DNA of 64,000 nucleotides, from positions 2,245,856 through 2,309,855 of the forward strand of contig NZ_JAELVM010000001.1 of assembly GCF_016745235.1 (NCBI RefSeq), read 5' to 3'. Positions 34,033 to 44,294 of this stretch are shown here, one piece after another (position 1 is the first letter of the stretch; every line of letters begins with the position of its first letter). Under the pieces are notes generated by a model. The model was not told where the DNA came from. It saw only the letters and a list, made by a program, of their open reading frames with translations, and did no database searches. Position numbers and translations under genes: made by a program. This DNA comes from Chryseobacterium endalhagicum. GTDB lineage: Bacteria; Bacteroidota; Bacteroidia; Flavobacteriales; Weeksellaceae.

Positions 34033-34623
34033 TCAAAGACTATCGTTTTTCAAATGAATTTTCTTTCTGATCTTACTTAAAAACTCATGGGTAATTCCCA
34101 GATAGGAAGCGATCTGCTGCTGGTTCAGCCTCTGCTCAAGACCCGGATATTTCACTAAAAATTCAAGGTACCGCTTATCCGCAGTTTTCCCCGTTAATGA
34201 AAGAATTCTCCTCTGCAAAGCCACCGAAGACTGCTGATTCATGATCCGGAAAAGCTTTTCTGTCTGCGGCAGGTCTTTATAAAGGTCTTCTTTATCCTTT
34301 TTTGAGATCATCAGAACTTCGCTGTCTTCGAGAGCTTCTATATTCAGAATGCTGGGAACATTGTTGATCAGACTGTCGAGATCGGTAATCCACCACCCTT
34401 CCAGTGCAAAATACAGCGTCTGCTCATTGCCGTTTTCATTCAGATAGTAAACCTTGAAGCAGCCGCTTACCACAAATCCTTCAAAAAGGCAATATCCGCC
34501 TTCTGCAAGAACCACATCCTTTCTTTTAAATGCCATGAGGTTAAAAGGTGCAGCAAACCTTTCAAATTCATCGTTGGAAAGGTCAATATACCTGCTGATA
34601 TTTTTACGAAGAAGGTCAAACAT
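34033..34623 (-). CDS. Crp/Fnr-family transcriptional regulator
   Basis: The 196-residue protein has a cyclic-nucleotide-binding-like N-terminal domain (from FKRKDVVLAEGGYCLFEGFV to NIEALEDSEVLMISKKD). Its C-terminal helix-turn-helix carries LNQQQIASYLGITHEFLSKI. It lacks an Fnr-type Cys cluster. It lies 72 bases downstream of an exported cysteine hydrolase on the same strand; whether it regulates that gene is open. Length is a little short but normal for the Bacteroidota group. Confidence 0.9.
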   Translation of the reverse strand: MFDLLRKNISRYIDLSNDEFERFAAPFNLMAFKRKDVVLAEGGYCLFEGFVVSGCFKVYYLNENGNEQTLYFALEGWWITDLDSLINNVPSILNIEALEDSEVLMISKKDKEDLYKDLPQTEKLFRIMNQQSSVALQRRILSLTGKTADKRYLEFLVKYPGLEQRLNQQQIASYLGITHEFLSKIRKKIHLKNDSL

Positions 34624-34695
34624 GATGAGATAAGATTATACAGCATAAAGATACCCAAATTACGGATATCCTTATAACTGTTGATGAGATGGAAA

Positions 34696-35340
34696 CTATT
34701 GGCCGGCCAGAAAATCTGCAGTACGCACAGCTCCGGCATATAAATTTCCAAGTGCAGAAATGCCCGCCAGAAATGATCTCTGAATCTCCGATGCTTTTAC
34801 AGTCTGTCCGTTCAGGTTCCTGTCTCTGGTAGCAGTGGCATCTCCAATGACCGTATTGCTGAATCCAAGATCAAAAGCAGCTCTTGTCGTTGCATCTACA
34901 CAAACATCTGTCATCATTCCTGTGATAACAAGTTTTTTAATTCCCTTTTTCTGAAGATATTCCAGTAGATCAGTTTCCCGGAAGCTGTTGGGAAAATGTT
35001 TGATCACTACTTTTTCGCCGGCTTTTGGTGAAACCACTGCATTGATTTCAGAACCCGAGCTCTCAGGAAGGAAGAAATCTGCGCCTTCGTTTACTGCAAT
35101 GTGTCTGACATGAACTACAGGAAGGCTGTTTTTTCTGAAATATTCCAGAATCTTTTGGGTATTGTTTGCGGCCTGTTCTGCACCGGATAATTCCATTCTT
35201 CCTCCGGGAAAATAATCATTCTGAACGTCGATAATTAATAATGCGGTGTTTTCCATGTTTCTTTTTTGTTGTGCATTGATTGTTGTTAATGAAAATAAAG
35301 CGAGGCATAAAGCCAGGGCATTTCTGAATAATTTTTCCAT
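34696..35340 (-). CDS. Isochorismatase-like cysteine hydrolase with signal peptide
   Basis: The 214-residue protein is an isochorismatase/nicotinamidase-fold hydrolase. The catalytic triad is visible as Asp42 (IIDVQNDYFPGG), Lys113 (VVIKHFPNSF) and Cys146 (MMTDVCVDATTR). Unusually, 23 residues before the domain form a signal peptide (LALCLALFSLTTINAQ), so the product as read would be exported. A second ATG at residue 29 (MENTALLIIDVQ) would give a normal cytosolic enzyme. The substrate is unknown. Confidence 0.87.
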   Translation of the reverse strand: MEKLFRNALALCLALFSLTTINAQQKRNMENTALLIIDVQNDYFPGGRMELSGAEQAANNTQKILEYFRKNSLPVVHVRHIAVNEGADFFLPESSGSEINAVVSPKAGEKVVIKHFPNSFRETDLLEYLQKKGIKKLVITGMMTDVCVDATTRAAFDLGFSNTVIGDATATRDRNLNGQTVKASEIQRSFLAGISALGNLYAGAVRTADFLAGQ

Positions 35341-35560
35341 TTTTTTACATTTTTAAAATTTATGGAACAAAATTAGTGGAGCTCTCATTAGCAGCATTTG
35401 AACTAGTTCAAAAAACAAACATTATTGTTGCATTTTAGCGAAAAATTAATCTTAAAAAGACTGTGTAATTTTAAAAAATAACCCTAAATTACGCTATCTT
35501 TTGAATAAAAAAAGATTCTATTAATGTTGAAAAAACATTAAATTTGCCCACATTGATATT

Positions 35561-38104
35561 ATGGATAAAAAGACACAGACAAAACCGACGGAATCGCCTG
35601 ATAAAGGCAAAATCTTATCTAAGCCGCGTATATTTTTCGGGCTTACTTTTATACTGTTTTCTGTCGTTCTCGCATTTTCATTCGTCTCTTATTTGATGAA
35701 CTGGAAGGCGGATCAGAGCCAGGCAGGCACTATGACCGACAAGACGATAAAATCTTCAAATATTTTCGGGAAGGTCGGCGACTGGCTTGGGAATATTTTT
35801 ATATTCGAAAGTATAGGAATTGCTTCGTTTATTATTGCCTTCTTATTTTTGGTTGTGGGAACTCTTATCCTCAAAAAAAGAACTTTCAAGCCCTGGAAAA
35901 CCATCGGGCATTCTTTGTTCTTCATCTGCTGGCTGCCTATTTTCATGGGTGCAGTAACGAAAGGACAGGGTGTTCTGGGAGGTGTTTACGGATATCAGAT
36001 CATGGATTATCTGAATGCCATCATCGGACCCGTTGGGCTTTGGGTGGTACTGGCTTCGAGCATTCTTTTATATTTTATTCTGGAATTCAATCTTCGTCCG
36101 AGTTCTATTAAATCGAGACTGGACAAGATCAATGACAGCACAATTGGCAAGGTAAAATCGATGATGCCGAGTTCAGAGGAAAATTTTGAAGCAGATACGG
36201 AACTGGAAGAAGAGATTGATGAAACGCCTAATATTACAGTTACAGATCTGAATGATAAAGATAAGCCGAAAGAACAGGAGCCTATCAGTGTTCCAAAAGG
36301 ATTTCCTGAAGTTCAGCCCGTAACCAGTTTAGAACCTATCGTTACACCTAACCAGACTTCTTTCGACGAGGAAGAAAAACCTGTCAGCTTAAATCTGAAT
36401 ACCAAACCATCCGTTCCCACTTCAACGCCTGAACAGGCTTTTGATATGGCACCTGTGAGCCCGGCCATCACTCCGGTTCCTCCGGCTGCGGCACCAGCTC
36501 AGGACAATATTAAATTCAATGTGGAAGTGGCACCGGTAGTTGATATTCTGGATGACTCGGACAGAAAGTCTCAGGAACTGGTAGAAAAACACGGGCTGTA
36601 TGATCACAAGCTTGATCTGGCAGGTTTCCAGATGCCGACCGTAGAACTGCTGAAAGACTACGGAAGCGAAGAAATCTCCATCAATAAAGAAGAATTAGAA
36701 GAAAATAAAAATAAAATTGTAGGCCTTTTAAAGAATTTCAATGTTGGAATTTCTGAGATCAAGGCGACGATCGGGCCAACGGTTACTTTATATGAAATTG
36801 TACCTGAAGCGGGAATCAGAGTATCGGCTATTAAGAAACTACAGGATGACATTGCCCTGAATCTTTCCGCACTTGGAATCAGGATCATTGCGCCGATGCC
36901 TGGAAAAGGAACCATCGGAATTGAGGTTCCGAGAAAGAATCCTACCATGGTTTCCATGCGTTCTGTAATTGCATCTCACAAATTCCAGAATACGGATATG
37001 GATCTTCCGGTGGTTTTCGGAAAAACAATTTCCAACGAAGTCTTTATGGCTGACCTTGCAAAAATGCCTCACTTACTGATGGCGGGTGCTACAGGACAGG
37101 GTAAATCTGTCGGAATTAATGCAATCCTTACTTCCCTTCTTTATAAAAAACACCCGAGCGAACTGAAATTCGTTATGGTGGATCCTAAAAAAGTGGAACT
37201 TTCTTTATATTCAAAAATTGAAAGACATTATCTGGCTAAACTTCCGGATGCTGATGAAGCCATCATCACCGATACCAATAAAGTGATCAACACCCTGAAT
37301 TCTCTTTGTGTGGAAATGGACACCCGTTATGATCTTCTTAAAAATGCATTCTGTAAAAACTTAAAGGAATACAATAAGAAATTTACTGAGAGAAAATTGA
37401 ATCCTGAGAACGGCCACCGTTTTCTACCCTATATTGTATTGGTCGTAGATGAATTTGCAGACCTTATCATGACGGCCGGAAAAGAGGTTGAACTTCCGAT
37501 CGCGAGACTGGCACAGCTTGCAAGAGCTGTAGGAATCCACCTGATTGTGGCAACCCAGAGACCTTCCGTGAATGTAATCACAGGTATGATTAAGGCTAAC
37601 TTCCCGGCCAGAGCGGCGTTCAGAGTAATTTCCAGTGTGGATTCTAGAACAATCCTTGATTCTCCGGGTGCAGATCAGCTGATCGGTAAGGGAGATATGC
37701 TTTATTTCAACGGAAATGAAATTTTGAGGCTTCAGTGTGCATTCGTAGATACCCCTGAAGTGGAAAGACTTGCAGAATACATCGGCGAACAGAAAGGATA
37801 TTCATCTGCATTCCTGCTTCCGGAATTCGTTTCTGAAGATTCTACCAGCACAGTAGGAGCTTTCGATCCGAATGAAAAGGATGCTCTATTTGAAGAGGCA
37901 GCAAGAATTATTGTTTCTACCCAGCAGGGTTCTACTTCCATGCTGCAAAGACAGCTGAAACTGGGTTACAACAGAGCAGGAAGAATCATGGACCAGCTTG
38001 AGGCAACCGGTATTGTAGGAGGATTTAACGGAGCCAAAGCCAGAGAGGTCATTATCAGTGATCTTCATTCTTTGGAACAGTTTTTGGAAGATCTGCGTAA
38101 TTAA
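35561..38104 (+). CDS. ftsK: FtsK/SpoIIIE-type DNA translocase
   Basis: The 847-residue septal DNA pump has four N-terminal membrane helices (about residues 25-45, 85-110, 120-140 and 155-175), a Pro/Glu-rich linker and a RecA-like motor. Walker A is GATGQGKS at residues 509-516. Walker B is YIVLVVDEFADLIM, followed by HLIVATQRPSVNVITG. The C-terminal gamma domain (TSMLQRQLKLGYNRAGRIMD) reads the polar sequence motifs that direct DNA to dif. It couples chromosome segregation to division. The LolA-like gene follows after 66 bases. Confidence 0.96.
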   Translation: MDKKTQTKPTESPDKGKILSKPRIFFGLTFILFSVVLAFSFVSYLMNWKADQSQAGTMTDKTIKSSNIFGKVGDWLGNIFIFESIGIASFIIAFLFLVVGTLILKKRTFKPWKTIGHSLFFICWLPIFMGAVTKGQGVLGGVYGYQIMDYLNAIIGPVGLWVVLASSILLYFILEFNLRPSSIKSRLDKINDSTIGKVKSMMPSSEENFEADTELEEEIDETPNITVTDLNDKDKPKEQEPISVPKGFPEVQPVTSLEPIVTPNQTSFDEEEKPVSLNLNTKPSVPTSTPEQAFDMAPVSPAITPVPPAAAPAQDNIKFNVEVAPVVDILDDSDRKSQELVEKHGLYDHKLDLAGFQMPTVELLKDYGSEEISINKEELEENKNKIVGLLKNFNVGISEIKATIGPTVTLYEIVPEAGIRVSAIKKLQDDIALNLSALGIRIIAPMPGKGTIGIEVPRKNPTMVSMRSVIASHKFQNTDMDLPVVFGKTISNEVFMADLAKMPHLLMAGATGQGKSVGINAILTSLLYKKHPSELKFVMVDPKKVELSLYSKIERHYLAKLPDADEAIITDTNKVINTLNSLCVEMDTRYDLLKNAFCKNLKEYNKKFTERKLNPENGHRFLPYIVLVVDEFADLIMTAGKEVELPIARLAQLARAVGIHLIVATQRPSVNVITGMIKANFPARAAFRVISSVDSRTILDSPGADQLIGKGDMLYFNGNEILRLQCAFVDTPEVERLAEYIGEQKGYSSAFLLPEFVSEDSTSTVGAFDPNEKDALFEEAARIIVSTQQGSTSMLQRQLKLGYNRAGRIMDQLEATGIVGGFNGAKAREVIISDLHSLEQFLEDLRN

Positions 38105-38170
38105 AGGGAAAATGCTTCATCAGTTTAAACCCTGAAGCATGGGAATGTATAAAGTTTATTAAATAAGAAA

Positions 38171-38818
38171 ATGAAAAATATTATATCAAAAATCATAGTC
38201 GGAAGTTTTGTAGTAGGTGCAGTAGGATTTGCAGAGGCACAGAAAATTGATGCGAAAGCTAAAAAGATCCTTGACGATATCACAGCAAACTACAACTCTA
38301 AAAAGAATTCTTACTTTAAGTTTTCTTTCGGAACCGGCTTGAACGGGCAGGTGACTAAAACAGAACCGGGAATTTATTATTCTGCAGGAGATAAATACAA
38401 GCTGAAAATCATGGATACGGAACAGATCTTTGACGGAAGCAAAATTTACAACATCAATGCAGATGATATGGAGGTAACGGTTGCAAAACCTAACGGCAGC
38501 GGCAGCATGTTCTCCCCTATCAACTATCTTACGACCTACAGAAATGATTACAACGTAACCTATAACGGGAAAAAGAATGTAAACGGAGTGAATGCGGATT
38601 TCATAAAATTAACTCCAGTAAAGTCAAACGGAATAAAATATGTGTATCTTTTTGTAGATTCCGCGAAGAAACAAATGGTAAAGCTTGAGCAGCACGGGAA
38701 CAATAAAGACGTCGCGGTAATTGCCATCAAAGAATACAAAGAAAACCAGGATCTGGACGCGAATATGTTTGTTTTTGACAAGAATAAGTTTAAAAACTAC
38801 GTGATCACAGAATTGTAA
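38171..38818 (+). CDS. LolA-like outer-membrane lipoprotein carrier
   Basis: The 215-residue protein has a signal peptide ending near AEAQ and the open beta-barrel layout of LolA. The segments are KKILDDITANYNSKKNSYFK, then KTEPGIYYSAGDKYKLKIMD, then EQIFDGSKIYNINADDMEV, and the FDKNKFKNYVITEL end. LolA carries lipoproteins through the periplasm. In this phylum LolA and LolB are hard to separate, so the exact role is inference. It lies between ftsK and an LptF/G-type permease, all on one strand. Confidence 0.88.
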   Translation: MKNIISKIIVGSFVVGAVGFAEAQKIDAKAKKILDDITANYNSKKNSYFKFSFGTGLNGQVTKTEPGIYYSAGDKYKLKIMDTEQIFDGSKIYNINADDMEVTVAKPNGSGSMFSPINYLTTYRNDYNVTYNGKKNVNGVNADFIKLTPVKSNGIKYVYLFVDSAKKQMVKLEQHGNNKDVAVIAIKEYKENQDLDANMFVFDKNKFKNYVITEL

Positions 38819-38885
38819 ATAAAAAGTAATAAAAAATTACAGGAGCCACAATTAAACTTTGTGGCTTTTTCATTAATTTTGGCGC

Positions 38886-40340
38886 ATGTTAAAAATACTA
38901 GACCGATATATCATAAAAACCTTCTTTGGACCGTTTTTCTTTATATTCAGCGTTTTGTTTTTCATCTTTATTGTAAACATTATCTGGGTTCAGCTGGGGC
39001 AGTTCATGGGAAAAGGATTAAGCTACTGGCAGATCCTCAAACTTCTTTTTTACCTTGGGGTAAGTGTTGTCAGCCTGGTACTCCCGCTTACGATCCTTCT
39101 GGCGAGCATTATGTCTTTTGGAGAATTTGGGGAACGTTATGAGCTTGCTGCCATGAAAGCCGCCGGAATCTCCCTGACGAGAGTGATGGCACCTCTTATG
39201 GGAGTCGTCATCGTACTGGCAGTCATGCTGTTCTTTTTCTCCAACAATATCATTCCTGATTTTCAAAAGAAGGCGAAGAATATGCTGTTCAATATCGCGC
39301 AGACTAAACCGGCACTGAATTTTACACCGGGACAGTTCATTGACCAGATTCCGGGATACATGGTAAAATTTGATAAAATTTACGGGGAAAACCAGGAAAC
39401 CCTTGAGGGAGTATTCGTACACAGAAAAGCCAGTACGTATGAAAACCAGCAGTCTATTGTAGCGGAAAAAGGAAAATTTGTTCCTGCAGCCAACAAGAAC
39501 TTCCTGAAACTGGAGCTGTATAACGGGTACGTATTCGAAGATAATTTCGCTGGAAAAGGTGAAAATGTAAGACTTAAGCAACCGGATCAGGCCATCAAAT
39601 TTGACACACTGGTTTCACACTTTGATATTGCTGAACTCATTAACAAAGCGATAGAAAAGGAACAGATTACCGATGATTACCGTTTCCAGACTTATGGCCA
39701 GCTTAACGAAACTGTCACTAAAAACAAAAAGGATAATAAAGTATTTTTCTCCAATATCAGTGATGATGTCCTGAGCCAGACCAATTCAGTAATCACGTAC
39801 ATGGACAAAAGCAAATCCAAAGCAGTACCCAAACAGCAGGTTAAGCTGGATACCGTGAAAGGAGAGAAAAAGCTGCAAATCCTGTTCAATTCATACAACA
39901 GACTTGAAAACCTGAAAACGACAAGTGAAGGAAAAAAAGCTGAATTCAGCTCCAATATCAAATACTTCAGCAAGGTGGTGATCTACCAGCAAAGAATTAT
40001 TTCTTATTCTGTAACCTGTATTATTTTCTTCCTGATTGGGGCAAGTTTGGGATCTATCATCAGAAAAGGAGGAATGGGACTTCCGGTGATTATTGCCATC
40101 ATTATTTTCATTGTGTTCTATGTAATGAATCTTGGTATTGAGAATATTGCATGGGGCGGTGGAATGAATCCTTATCTTGCCGCCTGGCTTCCCAACCTTA
40201 TCCTGCTTCCTTTCGGAGTCTGGATGACGTATAAAGCCCTTACAGATTCTCAACTGTTTGATGCTGAAAAATACAAAGCATTACTTAAACCGATTACGAA
40301 AAGGTTTTCGAAGAGCAAAGAACATAAGAGATATCAATAG
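38886..40340 (+). CDS. LptF/LptG-type lipopolysaccharide export permease
   Basis: The 484-residue inner-membrane protein starts LDRYIIKTFFGPFFFIFSVL, the family hallmark. Six helices are split three and three around a periplasmic jellyroll domain (about residues 110-350). The motif LASIMSFGEFGERYELAAMKAAG before the third helix is the contact to the LptB ATPase. With its partner it moves LPS from the inner membrane to the LptA/C bridge. Which of F or G it is cannot be decided here. Confidence 0.93.
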   Translation: MLKILDRYIIKTFFGPFFFIFSVLFFIFIVNIIWVQLGQFMGKGLSYWQILKLLFYLGVSVVSLVLPLTILLASIMSFGEFGERYELAAMKAAGISLTRVMAPLMGVVIVLAVMLFFFSNNIIPDFQKKAKNMLFNIAQTKPALNFTPGQFIDQIPGYMVKFDKIYGENQETLEGVFVHRKASTYENQQSIVAEKGKFVPAANKNFLKLELYNGYVFEDNFAGKGENVRLKQPDQAIKFDTLVSHFDIAELINKAIEKEQITDDYRFQTYGQLNETVTKNKKDNKVFFSNISDDVLSQTNSVITYMDKSKSKAVPKQQVKLDTVKGEKKLQILFNSYNRLENLKTTSEGKKAEFSSNIKYFSKVVIYQQRIISYSVTCIIFFLIGASLGSIIRKGGMGLPVIIAIIIFIVFYVMNLGIENIAWGGGMNPYLAAWLPNLILLPFGVWMTYKALTDSQLFDAEKYKALLKPITKRFSKSKEHKRYQ

Positions 40341-40387
40341 TTTCTTTTATTTAAAAATTGAAAGATTGAATTATTTAAAATTATACA

Positions 40388-40414
40388 GGCCCGGAAATTC
40401 CGGGTCTTTTTATT
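40388..40414 (+). terminator. Intrinsic terminator after the LptF/G gene
   Basis: GGCCCGGAA (40388-40396) pairs with TTCCGGGTC (40398-40406, one G-T), followed by TTTTTATT. Confidence 0.8.
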
Positions 40415-40519
40415 GGTGGCTTGTGCTACCTTAAAACCCCAGAAGGCTTTCCCACCGAACGCTTTTTTATGCCATTATTTTTTTTGTACTTTTATCAGAC
40501 ACCAAAACACAACTACCTT

Positions 40520-41164
40520 ATGAAAACGATATTCTTTACTGCAATTCTGCTTTTGGCTGTTTCATGTAAAAATGACAAGGAGAAAACTGTTTCGGAAAAA
40601 CTGGTTTTAACCGACAGCTCAACCGTAAAAAAAGATCCGGTACAGACGGAAAATTCATCAGATCCTATGGAAGAAATCAAAAAAGAATATGCCGCTCTTC
40701 AGACCCAGCTGAAAGCCCAAAAACTAAGTTCCAAAGGCTTTACTTATAACTGCAACGACGAAAGGTCAGGGAAAGTGACATTCTATTCCGATCAGAAGGG
40801 AATCAGAATTATTGAGCATTCTTATGATGAATACAGCCATTTTGGTTCAACGGAACAGTATTTCATCAAAGACGGAAATTTGTTCTTCATTTTTAAAAAA
40901 GACACAGGATGGAATTTCGATGGAGGTACCCCGGAAAAGCCCATCACAAAAGACGACATCACGGAAAGCCGCATCTATCTCCAAAATAATAAACCTATCA
41001 AATGCCTAGAGAAGCAGTATTCCATAAGATCGAATGCCACTGAGAAACCTTCTCCTGACAAAATTCCAGGTAAGGAAACCCAATGTAATACGGATGAGCT
41101 TATAAAAACCTATCAGGCTCTGCTAAAAAACAAAGATCAGAAAGGAGAAATAAAATGTCTGTAA
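40520..41164 (+). CDS. Lipoprotein of unknown function
   Basis: The ATG at 40520 gives a lipoprotein signal (FFTAILLLAVSC); the longer frame upstream is not coding-like. The 214-residue mature part has an Asp/Lys-rich linker. A predicted beta domain then includes YNCNDERSGKVTFYSDQKGI and QYFIKDGNLFFIFKKDTGW, and a Cys occurs near each end (TQCNTDE, KGEIKCL). I do not recognise the family. It stands alone between two terminators. Confidence 0.75.
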   Translation: MKTIFFTAILLLAVSCKNDKEKTVSEKLVLTDSSTVKKDPVQTENSSDPMEEIKKEYAALQTQLKAQKLSSKGFTYNCNDERSGKVTFYSDQKGIRIIEHSYDEYSHFGSTEQYFIKDGNLFFIFKKDTGWNFDGGTPEKPITKDDITESRIYLQNNKPIKCLEKQYSIRSNATEKPSPDKIPGKETQCNTDELIKTYQALLKNKDQKGEIKCL

Positions 41165-41170
41165 AAACAA

Positions 41171-41198
41171 AAAGAGGCTTCATAAGAAACCTCTTTTT
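41171..41198. terminator. Bidirectional terminator between lipoprotein gene and frr
   Basis: AAAGAGGCTT pairs with AAACCTCTTT around CATAAG with one mismatch. T-runs follow on the plus strand, and a shorter T-rich tail lies on the minus strand. Confidence 0.75.
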
Positions 41199-41217
41199 TA
41201 TAGATCAAATCTGAACA

Positions 41218-41772
41218 TTATACTTTCATAATTTCAGCTTCTTTCGTCTTAAGATGATCGTCACAAAGCTTAACGTATTTGTCGGTAAAGCCCTGGATTT
41301 CTTCTTCCACACCTTTTACAACATCTTCAGAAACTCCGTCCAGTTTTTTAAGTTCTTTCAATCCTTCCTGTCTTGCGTTTCTTACTGTTACTTTGGTCTG
41401 CTCGGCTTCTACTTTAGCCTGTTTTGCCAGTTCCCTTCTTCTTTCCTCCGTTAAAGGCGGAACATTCAGGATAATATTTTCCCCGTTATTAGAAGGTGCA
41501 AAGCCTAAATTTGAATTGATGATCGCTTTTTCAATAGCACCAATAGCTGTTCTGTCCCAAGGTTGAATAGAAATGGTCATGGCATCCGGCACAGAAACAT
41601 TCGCAACCTGGTTAATAGGAGTCGGAGCTCCGTAATATTCCACCATTACATCCTGAACCATTGATGTAGAAGCACGTCCTGCTCTGATTCTTTGAAATGC
41701 ATGATCCAAGTGCTTTACAGCTGCATCCATGTCTTGCTTTACAGATTCTAATATAAGATCTAATTCTTCCAT
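41218..41772 (-). CDS. frr: Ribosome recycling factor
   Basis: The ATG at 41772 gives 184 residues, the normal length; the upstream in-frame ATG adds ten extra residues. Family hallmarks are DAAVKHLDHAFQRIRAGRAS, VEYYGAPTPINQVANVSVPD, ISIQPWDRTAIGAIEKAI and NVPPLTEERRRELAKQAKVE. With EF-G it splits the 70S ribosome after termination. frr usually follows pyrH directly; here the two are separated by about 1.65 kb of other DNA. Confidence 0.96.
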   Translation of the reverse strand: MEELDLILESVKQDMDAAVKHLDHAFQRIRAGRASTSMVQDVMVEYYGAPTPINQVANVSVPDAMTISIQPWDRTAIGAIEKAIINSNLGFAPSNNGENIILNVPPLTEERRRELAKQAKVEAEQTKVTVRNARQEGLKELKKLDGVSEDVVKGVEEEIQGFTDKYVKLCDDHLKTKEAEIMKV

Positions 41773-42034
41773 TATATAGTTAAAATTTGATAAATTACAC
41801 ATTATTCAATACATGTTGAAAATCAATCAGTTAAGATTTGTAAAATCTATATTTTTGACTGTTTTCTTACTATTTTTTACTATCTAGTGTGCAAAAATAA
41901 CATTTGTTTTTAATTATATAAAGATTTAGTAACTATATTTTTCACATAACAGGAATTTATTTTACACTGCAAGTCGACCAATCCTTACTTCCTTACAACC
42001 CGGCATTACAATTACACAAATTTCTAAATGCAGC

Positions 42035-42754
42035 TTAAAGAGCCTGCAGTATTAATTCTGAAATCTGTTCCATTCCTTTATCTCCTGGGTGAAGACCTAT
42101 ACCTTCAGACTTCCAGATAGAAGCGTTATTCTTGTTTGAAATATCATTTTTTGCTTTGCTGAGAGGATTATCTGAAACAGCATCCATATCTATAAATGTA
42201 GAATTTGTCTGTTTTGCAATCTTTTTCATATCAGCAAAATTAACCTTCGTTTTAAAGAATGGTGATAGTACAATCGTCTTTTTGGGTGCAATAACTTTCA
42301 CGAGTTCCACAGATGTATTTTTGAATATCTCTGCATTCTCAGCACTGACGTTGTCTCCTAACTGATAAATTAATACGTCAGGCTCAAACATTTTTAAATC
42401 TTTAATTTTTTTCGCATTAAAATCTATTTGGTCTGGATTTCTTTCTATAAAAGAATAGTTTGCATACCGAAGAATGATATTCCCCTTTTGCTTGTTCAAT
42501 TTATCAAATAAAAGATGTACATAATCATTCTCCAGTCTGGAAGCCGCCATACCGCTTTCATACTTCCAACCTATATCTTCAGCAATTGGATGGGTGGTAA
42601 TGCTATTGCCAATTACCAGGACTTTATATGTTATGCTCCCTGTTGTTCTCGAAGTAATTTCTTTGTATTCCGGAAATGTTACATTGTTCATGTCCTCAAG
42701 TTTACCGTGTTTAGTACAGGAAACAAAAAGCAATGCAAAAAATACCTTTCTCAT
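42035..42754 (-). CDS. SGNH-hydrolase-like lipoprotein
   Basis: The ATG at 42754 gives a lipoprotein signal ending at Cys13 (ALLFVSC). The mature part has the SGNH/GDSL order. Block I is VLVIGNSIT (nucleophile Ser51), an Asn-containing block is LIYQLGDNVS, and the C-terminal block is GIGLHPGDKGM with the likely catalytic His near residue 222. It would be an esterase acting on a periplasmic carbohydrate or lipid. Base composition is more A/T-rich than the neighbours. It sits in the segment that separates pyrH and frr, consistent with insertion. Confidence 0.78.
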   Translation of the reverse strand: MRKVFFALLFVSCTKHGKLEDMNNVTFPEYKEITSRTTGSITYKVLVIGNSITTHPIAEDIGWKYESGMAASRLENDYVHLLFDKLNKQKGNIILRYANYSFIERNPDQIDFNAKKIKDLKMFEPDVLIYQLGDNVSAENAEIFKNTSVELVKVIAPKKTIVLSPFFKTKVNFADMKKIAKQTNSTFIDMDAVSDNPLSKAKNDISNKNNASIWKSEGIGLHPGDKGMEQISELILQAL

Positions 42755-43121
42755 GATTAAATTTTTGCAAAAAAAAATAATAATCATAAGTCACGATTAC
42801 GGGAATCCGTAAGTATCCTTTTTTGAATCATTATAAAACATAAAAAGGAAAATTTATTGCTTTTAGATCTGCTTTGAATACAAGCCTTTTAGCCAAATAT
42901 TATAAATTGGGAGAACTTTATTGAAGTAACTAAAAGTCTTTGTTTGTTTTATAGGTCTTAACAGAATATAAGGCCTTGTTTATTAATGAAGATATGTCTG
43001 AGATGAGATTGGATTCCTTTTAAGAACCTAAACATTAGATTGAGAATAGTAGTTTGCTTTTTATTAAAGGTGAATTTGAAAGATCCCTTTTTCTTTCATA
43101 AGCCTGATGCTTTAAAATGCC

Positions 43122-43338
43122 TTACTGTAATAAGATTTCAACCTCTGGGATGGTAAAATTGCTTTCTTTTAGGGCTTCATTCAAATTTTAAACGACCTTC
43201 AACAGCTTTGGTTAAATCCTCAGCGGCTGAAAGTCGTTCAGTATTATTGGGGAATATTTATCCCTTTGTATTTTTTTATAACCTCTTGAGGCTCGGCATC
43301 ACATAAATAAACATACAAAACAAACAGCTTATTTTCAT
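43122..43338 (-). pseudogene. Decayed small exported-protein gene with frameshifts
   Basis: On the minus strand a start and signal-like sequence (MKISCLFCMFIYV) at 43338 is followed by coding-like pieces in different frames: CDAEPQEVIKKYKGINIP, then NNTERLSAAEDLTKAVEGRL plus KFE, then NEALKESNFTIPEVEILLQ and a stop at 43122. At least three frame changes are needed to join them, so the gene is broken as read. The rest of the 42755-43421 gap shows more A/T-rich, stop-filled sequence with no intact gene. Confidence 0.45.
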
Positions 43339-43360
43339 ACTGTTAAACTACACATTTTTA

Positions 43361-43421
43361 TAAATGATAAGTAATAAGTAATTTTGATACTGCTATCTCC
43401 TACCTATTATCTGCTACCTGA

Positions 43422-43424
<3 letters not shown>
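43361..43424. repeat. Heptamer arrays at the 3' end of pyrH
   Basis: Read on the minus strand, five in-phase 7-base units of the form NTAGNAG-like (first unit TAGTCAG) run from 43424 to 43390. The TAG stop codon of pyrH is the first three bases of the first unit. Nine bases further on, three TAAGTAA-type heptamers (43361-43381) can pair weakly with them through A-U and G-U pairs. Confidence 0.7.
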
Positions 43425-44138
<714 letters not shown>

Positions 44139-44246
44139 TTAATAAACTTTACCGGAGCAGTTTCTCCGAAATTTGATTTTGCAAATATAATCATTAAAAA
44201 TATTGAAAAAAGAAAAATATTTACGCAGAAATAATGTCAGAAATAT

Positions 44247-44276
44247 TTTGATAAGTACGAAAAAGGATTATTTTTG
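44247..44276 (+). promoter_or_regulatory. porQ promoter
   Basis: TTTG (44247-44250) and TATTTTTG (44269-44276) are 18 bases apart and match the Bacteroidota consensus; the start codon lies 18 bases downstream. Confidence 0.7.
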
Positions 44277-44294
44277 CATTAATTATAAATTGAA

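Noticed and set aside
38861..39142. 93-codon plus-strand ORF overlapping the LptF/G gene
   Set aside because: It is a shadow in another frame of a strongly conserved permease and has no own signals.
39018..39581. 187-codon antisense ORF inside the LptF/G gene
   Set aside because: It mirrors the codon pattern of the sense gene, with no promoter and no recognisable domain.
42890..43120. Additional coding-like plus-strand fragments upstream of the decayed gene
   Set aside because: Short open stretches are interrupted by many stops and show no recognisable motif; they are not separable from chance in A/T-rich DNA.
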